From Boesenbergia rotunda (taxonomy: Eukaryota; Streptophyta; Magnoliopsida; Zingiberales; Zingiberaceae): a stretch of DNA of 64,000 nucleotides. The notes under the pieces were generated by a model that saw only the letters and a list, made by a program, of their open reading frames with translations, did no database searches and was not told the origin of the DNA. The DNA lies in the NCBI GenBank assembly GCA_024364735.1, contig JAGFNQ010000297.1, forward strand, positions 775,191-839,190. The letters are read 5' to 3'. This document shows positions 33,069 to 43,903 of the stretch, in pieces; position 1 is the first letter of the stretch; each line of letters opens with the position of its first letter. The translations under genes were made by a program, and so were the position numbers.

Positions 33069-33988
33069 TCCGGAACTCGGTCAGCTCTTATCGCTCCAGG
33101 ATCGAGCTCGGAGTTTGACGGGGGCGCCCAGGACACACGGGGCACCCCGGTTGACTTGGTCTTGCTGGCTTCGTGGATGTCTTTGCTTCGATCGCTGGCT
33201 GACTTGGACCCAGGGCGCCCGAGGCATCCGGGGCGCCCGGGACCATGGGGGCGCCCGGGAGCTTGAGGACGCCTGCCCCAGTGAGCTTCCGAAGCGTTAC
33301 TTGCTCAACTTGTCTTGCCTTCACCTTGGGGGCGCCCGGGACCTCCGGTGCGCCCTGCCCAGCTATCTGCCCCTCTCCTTTGGGGCGTTCTGAGCTGCAG
33401 AAACTCGTTCCTTCGGTCCTACATCTAGGGTTAGTACCAAACAAAATAAAGCAAGAATATTATGTTCATACAGCCTTAGCTGTCTTGGTACTGACTTTGG
33501 GTCTCCAAAATGAAACCCTAGGTCGAACCGACGCCTACTGTTCCCTCGATAGGGAACGCGTCCTCACCTACTCCACTCAGGAGAATTTACCTGTTGCCAA
33601 CCGGCTCCACCGGTTGGACTTTTGCCCTGCAGTCATTCGCCAGGTGCCTAGCAGTCTTTCGCCAGGTCTTCGTTACCAAGCAGTCCTTCGCCTGGTGCCT
33701 AACATTCCTTCGTTAGGACTTTGTTACCAAGCAGTCCTTCGCCTGGTGCCTAGCAATCCTTCGCTAGGTCTTCGACTCCTAACAGCCCTTCGCTAGGTGC
33801 CCAGCAGCCCTTCGCCATGTCTTAGGGTTTCGATGCCTAGCGATCCTTCGTTAGGTGCCTAGTAGTCCTTCGCTAGGACTTCAATCTGTACACTCAATTA
33901 ACATGTTAGATAAAAATAACATCTTAACTTTTGAACCCTTTGCTATTATCAAAACTCAGGTTCGACTTGGGTGCTATCTGCACCAACA
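33069..33988 (-). repeat. Partial X-like LTR (variant)
   Basis: In minus sense it starts TGTTGGTGCAGAT at 33988, carries a hairpin array (about 33885-33590) with arms including CCTAAC/GTTAGG, then a GGGCGCCC-type cluster (33370-33115), and is cut before the TATA box. It is clearly diverged from the X LTRs. It joins the end of family A LTR 3 on one side and the middle of a family B LTR on the other. Confidence 0.75.
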
Positions 33989-34853
33989 AGTCAAAAGAAG
34001 GTTTTCGCTGCAACAGTTTTGGCTATTTGTTTCAGCAGGTTGCAACGTTCTCTGGAGTGAGCTGCAACGGCTGAGGAGCTGATGACCTGGGGCTCGACTG
34101 GAAGGGATTCAGTGAGTTCAGAAGAGGTCAGGGATAGCTGGCTGTTGCAGGAGAGCAGCTGGGAGCTGCTGCAGAGGAACGGTTGACCTGACGATGGAAG
34201 CTGGTTAAGCTAGGTAGCGGAGTAGAGCTGAGTAGTTCTTTTTGCCAAACAAACTTCTTGCGAGAGGGCTTGCTGTGCTATCAATTCTCCATCATCGAAA
34301 GCTTTGCTCTACACTTGCGATTACTCTACTGTCTTGAGCAACCGTCTGTTACTTGGTCACTTGGAAGAAGAAACAAGGAGCTTGAGTCCATCAGCGAGAA
34401 GACACGAAGAACGGAGTTCTTGCGTGAGATCTGCGCTGAGTGGAGCTCGGGAGAAGCTTGCTTGTGTTCTTGTGGTTCTAGGTGCTAAGTAAGATTCTTC
34501 TTGTGTTTCCTGTACTTTATACTTCATCATCTTGAAATGCTGTGGAGAGGTTACTCCACCGAGAAGGAGGTTGCTTACTATCCGTATTTTCTGAGGCTTG
34601 ATCTGTCAATGATAAAGGGATCACCCACCTTACGGACACGCCAAGGAGTAGGGGCATATTATCCCCGAACCTTGTAAACCCTCTTGTTAGCGTTTTTGTG
34701 TTTGTGCTTAGTTTAGGGTTTAGTTTTCTGCAACTATGTTTTCTTGTGTTTACGCTATGCTACTAATCCTTGAGGTGCAGAAAATTTGAAAAGTGTTAAA
34801 GTTTTGGTGTCTGACTACATTCACCCCCCCCTCTAGTCATCCAAGTTCCAACA
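33989..34853 (+). repeat. Family B 5' LTR, 3' portion only
   Basis: It starts at AGTCAAAAGAAGG, corresponding to about 39886 of the 3' LTR, and ends CCAAGTTCCAACA before the PBS. The hairpin and palindrome portions are missing. Confidence 0.82.
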
Positions 34854-34855
34854 AG

Positions 34856-34867
34856 TGGTATCAGAGC
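34856..34867 (+). other. Family B PBS (initiator tRNA-Met)
   Basis: TGGTATCAGAGC two bases after the LTR end. Confidence 0.9.
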
Positions 34868-34913
34868 TTGGGGCTCTGTACAAGCGGATTAACAAACGAG
34901 AGCTTACAACAAG

Positions 34914-36182
34914 ATGGCTATGGGAGGAGAAGGCTACAACACAAATAGACCTCCATTCCTTGACGACACTGATTTTCCATATTGGAGGTCAAGGATGGAG
35001 TTTTATTTGAAGACAAACATCAGCCTGTGGTTCTCAGTGAAGGAGGGTTTCTCTCCTCCAAAGGATATTGAGGGAAAAGATCTTGACTTCTCCATGTGGT
35101 CGGCTGAGCAAATCAAAAGGGGGGAAGTCAATGCCAAAGCTGTTGTCACCTTGCAATGTGGGATGAACAAAGAGCAGCTAATCAAGGTTGGTCCCTTCAC
35201 AAGTGCAAAGGACCTTTGGAATAAGCTTATCGAACTCCATGAGGGCACCCGGGACTCAATAATAGCCAAGAAGGACCTCCTTCACAGTCAACTCCAGAAT
35301 CTGTCCATGGAAGAAAATAAAAAGGTAAGTGAACTCCATGGAAGATTCAAAGAGATCCTCAACGATTTATATTCAATCAATGAAAAGGTAGAAAACCGGG
35401 ATCTAGTAAGGTTTGTTCTAAAAGCTTTTCCAATGAATACTTTGTGGTCATCCATGGTGGATGCCTACAAGGTTTCCAAGGATCTTTCCTTAGTTAAGTT
35501 AGAAGATATATTTTGTGAAATGGAATTACATGAGATCTCTAACCAAGGCTCCGAAGAGAAAGGGGTTGCTTTTGTGGCAGGAAAGGAGGAGAAGCACACC
35601 CATCACTTTGCTTTCATGGCACTAGAGGAGTCAAAGGAGGAAAGTGATGATGAATCAAGTAGCTCCTCAACCGCGCCTTCATCATCTTCGGATGATGAAG
35701 AGATAATCACTCCCAAGTTAGATAAGTGCTATAGAGCTATCGCATGTTTAACCAAATTGTTAAAGAAATCTAAGAATAAAGTTAAGTCATTGATGTTGGA
35801 AGTAAAAGAATTAAAATCCTCTAAGGTTGAGGATATTAATGACTTCCATAATGAATCTCTTGAGAATGAGAACAAGATCTTGAAGGGTGAAATTGAAAAT
35901 CTCAAGATTATTCTTGAGAAATTCTCAACTAGTTCTAAAACCCTAGACATGATCTTAAACTCTCAAAGGGCGGTTTACAACAAGGCCGGTATAGGTTACC
36001 GACCTAAGGAACCAACCTTTAAATCCTTAATGTCTAGAACCCACTTTAGATCATCAAATAATTCTAGGGTTCAAAAGGTTAGGAAGAAATTGACTAAGGC
36101 ATGGGTGCCAAAGTCATTAATTGTAGATGGTTTAGGTCCCAAGATTTGGGTACCTAAAACTTCCATATTTCAAATTGTATAG
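34914..36182 (+). CDS. gag: SIRE-type Gag lacking the zinc knuckle, family B (422 aa)
   Basis: An intact frame beginning MAMGGEGYNTNRPPFLDDTDF. The N-terminal capsid-like region and the C-terminus (acidic stretch, coiled coil, KAWVPKSLIVDGLGPKIWVP) follow family A. Between VAGK and EEKHTHHF about 120 residues are absent in frame: the lysine tract, the Ser/Glu tract, the arginine-rich linker and the CCHC box. RNA binding by this protein should be weakened, so it may rely on Gag from family A or act as a co-assembling capsid; that is inference. Confidence 0.85.
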   Translation: MAMGGEGYNTNRPPFLDDTDFPYWRSRMEFYLKTNISLWFSVKEGFSPPKDIEGKDLDFSMWSAEQIKRGEVNAKAVVTLQCGMNKEQLIKVGPFTSAKDLWNKLIELHEGTRDSIIAKKDLLHSQLQNLSMEENKKVSELHGRFKEILNDLYSINEKVENRDLVRFVLKAFPMNTLWSSMVDAYKVSKDLSLVKLEDIFCEMELHEISNQGSEEKGVAFVAGKEEKHTHHFAFMALEESKEESDDESSSSSTAPSSSSDDEEIITPKLDKCYRAIACLTKLLKKSKNKVKSLMLEVKELKSSKVEDINDFHNESLENENKILKGEIENLKIILEKFSTSSKTLDMILNSQRAVYNKAGIGYRPKEPTFKSLMSRTHFRSSNNSRVQKVRKKLTKAWVPKSLIVDGLGPKIWVPKTSIFQIV

Positions 36183-38285
36183 CTTAGGTTGAGGGGGAGC
36201 ATCTATCAATATGGGTGGTTGATATTTGGTGCTCCAAACTCATAGTCATTCCTAGCTAGGAATGTGCTTACCGTTTCCTCCAATTCACATGATTGGTTAT
36301 GGAAAATCAACTTAAATGCTTTGATCTCTATTGTTTTAGTTCTTATAACACTATGATCTCTTGGCTAGTGAGTTATGAAATTTCACTTGAGCAGTAAGAA
36401 AATTTTCATGCAATGAATGATAGTATATCCATGCTTCAAAATAAATCTACAAGTTTTGAAAAAAATTATATATATATATATTGCATGAATGACTTAGGTT
36501 GACACATAACTTATTTTATCATAGATTGCTTAGGTTTGAACTCTATAGTTCACTGTAAATCTAGGAGTTAGCCACAATATCAAATTGATGTTTATCTTTG
36601 CAATATCTTAGACTTAAGTCTTTCCTAATATTTTGGAGGATGAACTCAATTGAATATGCCATGATTCTCTTGTATGAATGTATTATGCCAACATGAAGAA
36701 CACATAGTTTGTGATGATCACTATGCAAATCTCACAATACGTCATTAGACAAAGAACATGAGCTTAAAATTGTATGACTTAGTTGTTTATGTCTGATATG
36801 AATTGAATTATCAAAACTGATTGATACATACTTGATACTAATTTGATACAAGTGTGTTTTGAAAATTTGATCATATTTTTTGTATCATGAAATTTGATCA
36901 TGCCTTGATATAAACTTATTTTTGAAACTCAAGTTCATGCTTAGATCATACTAGAAACATTCTGATACAAACCTGATAGACAAGTTTAGGGATTATGGAC
37001 TTAATACATATCTTAAACAAATTTGAACATGCTTGTTTTTAAATATGTTTAAACAACTTTTTCCATGATATTTTTCTTTGTGGGAAAATACTTTTGGTTA
37101 AGAGAAATCCTTTAGGATCAATGGGATTGAATCTGAGTGAATTAGGGTTTAGGAGTGGTTGAGAGTTGAACCAAACCTGGGTTCAGATCTCTGAAATCTC
37201 ATTTATGAAATCTGGAACTGAGACAACCTTCTGTATCAAACCTGATCGGTCCACCGACCGATCAAGACTCACCCTGATCGGTCTGGTGACCGATCAGGGA
37301 TCACTCTGATCGGTCTGATGACCAATCAGATCAATGCTGATCAGAGGTATCAGATTACTCCTCAGTCCGAACTCCTCTCGTCGAATTGTATCAGTTTAAT
37401 GATCATACCACAAACAAATCTGATACAAATTTGATTATTCCAAGAACATGACCATACTTGATCATTCATTAGTACAAACCTGGTACTAAGTGAATACAGA
37501 TTCATTTCTAAGGAATTTTAAAGACCATTGATTCTCGAAAATTTTTCTGAAATATCAAGTGTTGCAATGAGGTTTGGATGATCATATGTGAAACAAGCCT
37601 AATACTGATTTGATACAAACCTATGTTGGGAATTCAAATTCATAAGAAAGGGTTTGTTGAGTCATGACTCTTGTTCTTAATGTCGTGTTTCGGAAATTTT
37701 TCTGAAATGATGAATACTAATAGAGTCTACACCTCTGTTATGGAATGTAAATTGTCAATGCAGTCTGATCAGGAACGTATCAGGGTTTTTAGAAATTTTT
37801 CTGAAATCTGATCGGTCCTCAGACTAATCAGAAATATTTCTGTATCAAATTATCAACGTACCTGATCGGTCATGGAGACCAATCAGGACTATATGTCAGA
37901 TACAGATGCATTCCTTACCTGTCATATGAAACATATACATGTTTTGACCATGATATAATTCTGTATATGTTTTCATGTACAATCCACACTTATTGTCATA
38001 TGATGCATATACATTGTTGTCATGATACATTTATGGTATATGTCTCTCATGTGCAATTCCAAAATTATACCTTGATTATTTTGGGTTTGAGGAGAGACCC
38101 TTGGTTCGAGGGGGAGGTATGTTTAAACTTAATAATCATACCCTTTTCGATGTTTGACAAAGAGGGAGAGAATGGTTGATTAAGTTTAGGGTTATTGTAG
38201 GGGGAGGATTTTGATTCCCTTACGATAATTGAACTGCCTTCAATTGATCATTAATGCCTAAACTTAAATCGAGTTGTCAAACAAC
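36183..38285 (+). other. Family B non-coding tail
   Basis: 2.1 kb without ORFs. A (AT)n run lies at about 36467-36480. GATCGGTC-type palindromes lie at 37240-37330. Blocks shared with family A tails include those around 37640-37690 and 37755-37810. Confidence 0.7.
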
Positions 38286-38299
38286 AAAAAGGGGGAGAT
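38286..38299 (+). other. Family B polypurine tract
   Basis: AAAAAGGGGGAGAT directly before the 3' LTR. Confidence 0.88.
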
Positions 38300-40750
38300 T
38301 GTTGATGCAGTCTGACCCTGATTATTGTTTTGGTGTTGACACCGATTTAAGTTTGATTCAAGTTTGGTTGAATTCGGATTAAGTCCAGGTGGAATGGGAG
38401 ATCGCAGGCTGGCATGTGAAAAGTCCTAACTTGGAGGGTTAGGTGTGAAAAAGTCCTAGCTTGAAGGGCTATGTGTGAAAAGTCCTAGCTTGGAGGGCTA
38501 GGTGTGAAAAGTCCTAGCTTGGAGGGCTAGGTGTGAAAAGTCCTAACTTGGAGGGCTAGGTGTGGAAAAGTCCTAACCTGGAGGGTTAGGTGTGAAAAAG
38601 TCCTGACTTGGAGGGTCAGGTCCTAGCCTGGAGGGCTAGGTTGATGAAACCGTGGTGAGTGAAGCTAGGTCCTAGCCTGGAGGGCTAGGTTGGATGAAAT
38701 TTCGGTGAGTGAAGCCGGGTCCCAGTGAGTGAAGCCGGGTGACTGAAACCCTGGTGAGTGAAGCCAGGTCCTAGCCTGGAGGGCTAGGTTTGATAAAACC
38801 TTGGTGAGTGAAGCCAGGTCCTAGCCTGGAGGGCTAGGTTTGATGAAACCCTGGTGAGTGAAGCCAGGTCCTAGCCTGGAGGGCTAGGTTGGATGAAATC
38901 TCGGTGAGTGAAGTCGCGTCCCGGTGAGTGAAGCCGGGTGACTGAAATCTTGGTGAGTGAAGCCAGGTCCTAGCCTGGAGGGCTAGGTTGGATGAAATCC
39001 TGGTGAGTGAAGCCGGGTCCCGGTGAGTGAAGCCGGGTCCCGGTGAGTGAAGCCAGGTCCTGGTGAGTGAAGCCGGGTCCCGATGAGTGAAGCCGGGTGA
39101 CTGAAACCCTGGTGACTGAAGCCAGGTCCTAGCTTGGAGGGCTAGGTTAAAGTCTCAGTGAGTGAAGCTGGGCATGACACGAGTCAGAGATGGGCCGGAG
39201 GCTTGTTCTTGTGACTTGGAGTGCATTTGGGCTTGCCTGGATCGGTCTGGTGACCGATCAGGGAAGTTGGCACGGTGCTCCTTCGTGGATCGGTCTGGTG
39301 ACCGAACAGGGAGCACTCAGTGACCTTGTTGGGCTACTGATTGACTCCTGATCGGTCCAGTGACCGATCAGTATCCAATGACTGATTAGAGATACTGTTC
39401 AGATCGGTCTAGTAAACGATCAAGTGTCGCGCGTTCCTCACTATGACCGATCAGGACGGAGCCTGATCGGTCTGAGCATGCCCTGATCGGTCTGGTGACC
39501 GATCAGGAGGGTTGGACTGCGAAGCTAAGAAATCACCCTGCAAAGGGGTGGATCGGTCAGGTGACCGATCCACAACCTGGAATCGGTCTGGTGATCGGTC
39601 TCGGAGAAATCACGATTTTTGATTGAGCGTTGGGGACCGATCAGGATGGAGCCTGATCGGTTTGATCCCACCCTGATCGGTCTGGTGACCGATCAGGAGA
39701 CTCTCTGATCAGTCCGGTGACCGATCACTTTAATTCAAACGCGCTATCATGCGTTCTGATCGCGCTCTGAACACTTCTGATCACCACTGATACTCTACTG
39801 ATATGTTCTGATGCTTTGAGCTTCTGTTGATTTCCTGCCCTAATGTGTTGCTAATTGTACAGGTGACTCAGGGATCATCCAAGGGAAGTCAAAAGAAGGT
39901 TTTCACTACAGCAGTTTTGGCTGTTTGTTTCAGCAAGTTGCAACGTTCTCTGGAGTGAGCTGCAACGGCTGAGGAGCTGATGACCTGGGGCTCGACTGGA
40001 AGGGATTCAGTGAGTTTAGAAGAGGTCAGGGATAGTTGGCTGTTGCAGGAGAGCAGCTGGGAGCTGCTGTAGAGGAATGGTTGACCTGGCGATGGAAGCT
40101 GGTTAAGCTGGGTAGCGGAGTAGAGCTGAGTAGTTCTTTTTGCCAAACAGACTTCTTGTGAGAGGGCTTGCTGCGCTATCAGTTCTCCATCATCTAAAGC
40201 TTTTCTCTACACTTGCGATTACTCTACTATCTTGAGCAACCGTCTGTTACTTGGTCACTTGGAAGAAGAAACAAGGAGCTTGAGTCCATCAGCGAGAAGA
40301 CACGAAGAAGGGAGTTCTTGCGTGAGATCTGCGCTGAGTGGAGCTCGGGAGAAGCTTGCTTGTGTTCTTGTGGTTCTAGGTGCTAAGTAAGATCATTCTT
40401 GTGTTTCCTGTACTTTATACTTCATCATCTTGAAATGCTGTGGAGAGGTTACTCCACCGAGAAGAAGGTTGCTTACTATCCGGATTTTTCGGGCTTGATC
40501 TGCCGACGATCAAGGGATCGCCCACCTTACGGGCACGCCAAGGAGTAGGGGCAAGTTATCCCCGAACCTTGTAAACCCTCTTGTTAGCATTTTTGTGTTT
40601 GTGCTTAGTTTAGGGTTTAGTTTTCTGTAACTCTATTTTCTTGTGTTTTCGCTGTGCTACCAATCCTTGAGGTGCAGAAAATATGAAAAGTGCTAAGTTT
40701 CGGTGTCTGGCTACATTAACCCCTCCTCTCTAGCCATCCAAGTTCCAACA
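38300..40750 (+). repeat. Family B 3' LTR
   Basis: 2451 bp, TGTTGATGCAG...TTCCAACA. Hairpin array 38415-39165 (arms CCTAAC/GTTAGG, CCTAGC/GCTAGG, CCTGAC/GTCAGG and CCTGG/CCAGG types), GATCGGTC array 39238-39735, then R-U5 with the same CTTGATC...GATCAAG segment (40494-40515) as family A. Confidence 0.88.
38415..39165 (+). repeat. Covarying hairpin array in family B LTR
   Basis: More than 25 units. Clear matched pairs include CCTGAC/GTCAGG at 38602-38620, CCTAAC/GTTAGG at 38572-38590 and CCTAGC/GCTAGG at 38622-38640, all with a TGGAG(G)-type loop. Confidence 0.85.
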
Positions 40751-41577
40751 GTGTGCACCCAAGGGGCCTTGATGGAGCAGGGACGATGAGCTGAGGGGCG
40801 CGGACTTCGAGGCATGCGTGAAGGATGGCATGGAGGCAAGCTGGAGGCTTGCGTGCATCCGAGGGACGGGAGTCGAAGATGAAGAGGGCGCGAAGGCGAT
40901 AGTCGAGGCTGCAGATGAGGAGTCAGTCGAGTCGTGAGGGTACGAGCGTTGTGTGATTGTACTCGGGAAATCCTAGGGTTTGAGTGCTGAGTGGAATGCA
41001 CTCAGGATGGGTAACCTTAGGTGGGTGAGTAGACCAGTCGACTGATGGAACTCACAGAAAGGTCTCAGCCCTGGGACCAGTCGACTGTCCTAGGGAAAGT
41101 CCACTGGTAGGTGGCTGGTGAGTTGGCTGAGAATTCGAATGTTGGAGTGCAACGGTCGAATTTCAGTGGCACCAGTCGACTGCACTGGGGGCAGTCGACT
41201 GGTAGCGAGGGTTTCAGCCCGAGTCCTATTTAAAAAGGACTTCGTGGTGGCTGAGATTCTTAACGAATATTGTCTTGGTTAAAGGCAAGATAGTAGTTTT
41301 TGTGCTCAAGTCTTCAAAAGGTGTTGTGGTGAGGTTTCTCCACCCACAAGGAGCGACGAGGGCTAGCCAGAGGTTATCCGGGGATTGATCCACCGATGGA
41401 TTCTTGGATTAGTCACCCGTTCGGGGTGGATACCAAGTACATCTTCCGTGTTAGCATTGGTTAGTGTTTGTTTATTGTTTTTATTGTATAATATTCCGCT
41501 ATGCATCTAACTGTGTAGGAAGAAAAGGGATTTGAAAAACGCTATTCACCCCCCTCTAGCGGACACGATCGATCTAC
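40751..41577 (+). repeat. Partial SIRE-like LTR, family C
   Basis: It contains CCAGTCGACTG-type palindromes (41032-41205), a TATA-like CCTATTTAAAAAGG (41226-41239), then a U5 resembling A and B (TGGTGAGGTTTCTCCACC, then a GGGGATTGATCC block, and CACCCCCCTCTAG near the end). The 5' start was not found. No PBS follows, so it is a fragment. Confidence 0.6.
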
Positions 41578-41769
41578 CATTTAATACTTTATGTAAATAC
41601 TTGAAAATGCAAAATGAAAAAGATATAAAAATCAAAAGAATTAGAAGTACTTGAAAATGAAAAAGATACAAAAATCAAAAGAATTAGAAGTAACTATGGG
41701 GGAGAATTTGAAAATCTAAAATTTAATAAATTCTATAAAATTAATGGATATATCCATTAATTTTCTTGC
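41578..41769 (+). other. AT-rich spacer with an approximately 50-bp tandem duplication
   Basis: A segment around TACTTGAAAATG...AATTAGAAG is present twice between 41598 and 41692. No gene is visible. Confidence 0.6.
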
Positions 41770-42654
41770 CCTAGAACCCTCCCCCCAATAAAATAGGATA
41801 GTTGAAAGAAAGAATAAGACCCTTCAAGAAGCTGCTAGGACTATGCTTAACGAGTATAATCTATCTAATCAATTTTGGACAGAAGCAATAAACACAGTCT
41901 GTTACATCCAAAATAGAGTCATAATAAATAAAAGACATAATAAAATCTCCTATGAAATTTATTATCACAAACTACCTAATTTATAATGTTTAAAAGTTTT
42001 TTGGTGTAAAGTACATATTCTAAATATTAAAGACTACTTAGGAAAATTTCAATCAAAATCAACTCCAGGGATTTTTGTAGGGTACTCAACCAGAAGTATA
42101 GCATATAGAGTCTATAACAAACATACCTTTAGAATTGATGAAACTGCAAATGTAATATTTGATGAAGAAATAGTAACAACACCAACTAATTTAATCAACT
42201 CACCCGACTTAACCAATCAACCAAGCTCAAACAGTTCGGACCAAGACCTAGAAGAAAGAGAATTAATATTTGAACCAAATTCGAATCAAACCATTGAACC
42301 CGTAATTGAACCAAATCAAACAGTTGAACTTGAACCTAACAACCTGAACCATTTTCTAGGACTAGGTCAAATCATCCAACTGACCAAATCTTAGGTGACC
42401 TAACTTTAGGTGTTAGAACAAGATCATTCTATAGAAACCTAAGCCAGGTCACCTTGATTTAAGATTGAACCCAATACAATAGAAGAAGCATTACCTGACC
42501 TAGACTAGATTATAGCTATACAGGAAGAGTTAGCCCAATTTGAGAGAAATCAAATCTGGGACATAGTACCAAAACCAGAAGGTAAGACTGTGATAGATAC
42601 TAAGTGGGTTTTCAGGAATAAACTGGATGACAAAGGAAAATTGTAAGGAATAAA
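41770..42654 (+). pseudogene. pol: Decayed SIRE-type copia pol fragment (integrase end to RT start)
   Basis: The frame beginning IVERKNKTLQEAARTMLNEY carries the integrase Glu region and the following copia integrase C-terminal conserved stretch (FWTEAINTVCYIQNR, PGIFVGYSTRSIAYRVYN). It then runs into a low-complexity linker (EPNQTVELEPN) and the start of RT (QFERNQIWDIVPKPEG, TKWVFRNKLDD). Several stops and frame disturbances are present (TAA near 41985, more after 42390). It is cut at 42654 by an X-type LTR. It is the only trace in the window of the pol type that gag-only SIRE-like elements would need. Confidence 0.8.
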
Positions 42655-43903
42655 TGTTGGATCGAGAAATGCGAGAGAGGGGGGGGTGAATGTCGCAAAT
42701 CGTTCGGATTTAAAAAGAGTAAGTGCGCAGCGGAAATAAGACACAAAAGCAATGCTAACAAGGTCGTTTTACTTGGTTCGGAGCCTGTGTCGACTCCTAC
42801 TCCAAGGCCCACGGTCGTTGACCATTTTCTGCGGGCAATTCTATACGTTCGAGAAAGCTTACAATAAAAAGTATTACAGATTTAGTCTAGTAAACTTAAT
42901 TAAGCTCTTCGTTACCGACGTCCGGTGTAGATCGAAGTGTTGGAGCAGCAGGACGTCGTCAGCTCGAGTTGGAAGAGTTCTGGAGCGTGTCGTCGAAGCA
43001 GAAGAGCGTGGAAGCGTCGTAGTAATTGATGCTCTGAAGAAGGAGGTCGAGGGCCCTTTATATAGGGCCTAGGGGCGCCCTGGTCGACGGGGGCGCCCCC
43101 CACGTGGCAGCAGATCCGGTTGTAGCTCGGTCGCCGTCTGATCCCCTTATCCTCGGGATCCGGTTTGACCGGGGCGCCCGGAAGACTCGGGGCGCCCGGT
43201 TTGACCGGTCAAAACCTCATCTCCTCAGCTTCGCGGGGATGCGCTTCGGCAGCTGGCAGTGGGGGCGCCCGAGACACGCGGGGCGAAGCGCGTTGAGGAC
43301 TTCGGCAGCTGGCAGTGGGGGCGCCCGAGACACGCGGGGCGCCCGCGACAAGCGGGGCGAAGCGCGTTGAGGACTTCGGCGGGGCGCCCTGCTCAGCTTC
43401 TGCCTCACTCCTTTGAGGCTCTCTGAGCTGCAGATACTCAGTCCTTCGATCCTGCATCCAGGGTTAGTCCAAATAACAATATTATTTATACAGCCTTAGC
43501 TGTCTTGGTTCTGACTTTGGTCTCCAAAATGGAGCCCTAGGTCGAACCGACGCCTAATGTTCCCTCAAGGGGAACGCGTCCTCACCTACTCATCTCGGGA
43601 GAGTTTACCTGGTGCCAACCGGATCCTCCAGTTGGACTTTTGCCCGGCAGTCCTTCGCCAGGTCTTGAGTTACCAAGCTGCCCTTCGCTTGGTGCCTAGC
43701 TGCCCTTCGCTAGGTCTTTTCTTCTGGCAGTCCTTTGCCAGCCTAGCAGTCCTTTGCTAGGGCTTCTCCTGTCTGGCAGTCCTTCGCCAGTGCCTAGCAC
43801 TCCTTCGCTAGGGCTTTTCCTGTCTGGCAGTCCTTCGCCAGTGCCTAGCATTCCTTCGCTATGGCTTTTCCTGTACACTCAAGAAGCTTGTTAGACAACA
43901 ACT
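42655..43903 (-). repeat. X-type LTR, third copy, 5' end cut
   Basis: The right portion of the window-plus copy carries the U3 hairpins (43610-43865), with arms CCAAGC/GCTTGG, CCTAGC/GCTAGG and CTGGC/GCCAG. A GGGCGCCC-type cluster occupies 43070-43390, with a duplicated segment near 43250-43380. TATA-like CTATATAAAG (minus) lies at 43056-43065, and U5 runs down to 42655. It is cut at 43903 by Copia copy 2, about 90 bases before the expected TGTTGGTGC start. Confidence 0.82.

Larger units (their letters stand above)
33989..40750 (+). mobile_element. Family B gag-only SIRE-like element, 5' LTR truncated
   Basis: It comprises a partial 5' LTR (33989-34853), PBS, gag ORF, non-coding tail, PPT and full 3' LTR (38300-40750). 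The two LTR portions match from about 39886 onward. No pol. It is related to family A by PPT, gag, tail and U5. Confidence 0.85.

Noticed and set aside
42752..43370. Plus-strand frames of 106 and 88 codons
   Set aside because: They fall antisense within the third X-type LTR; no domain and no conservation with the other X LTRs.
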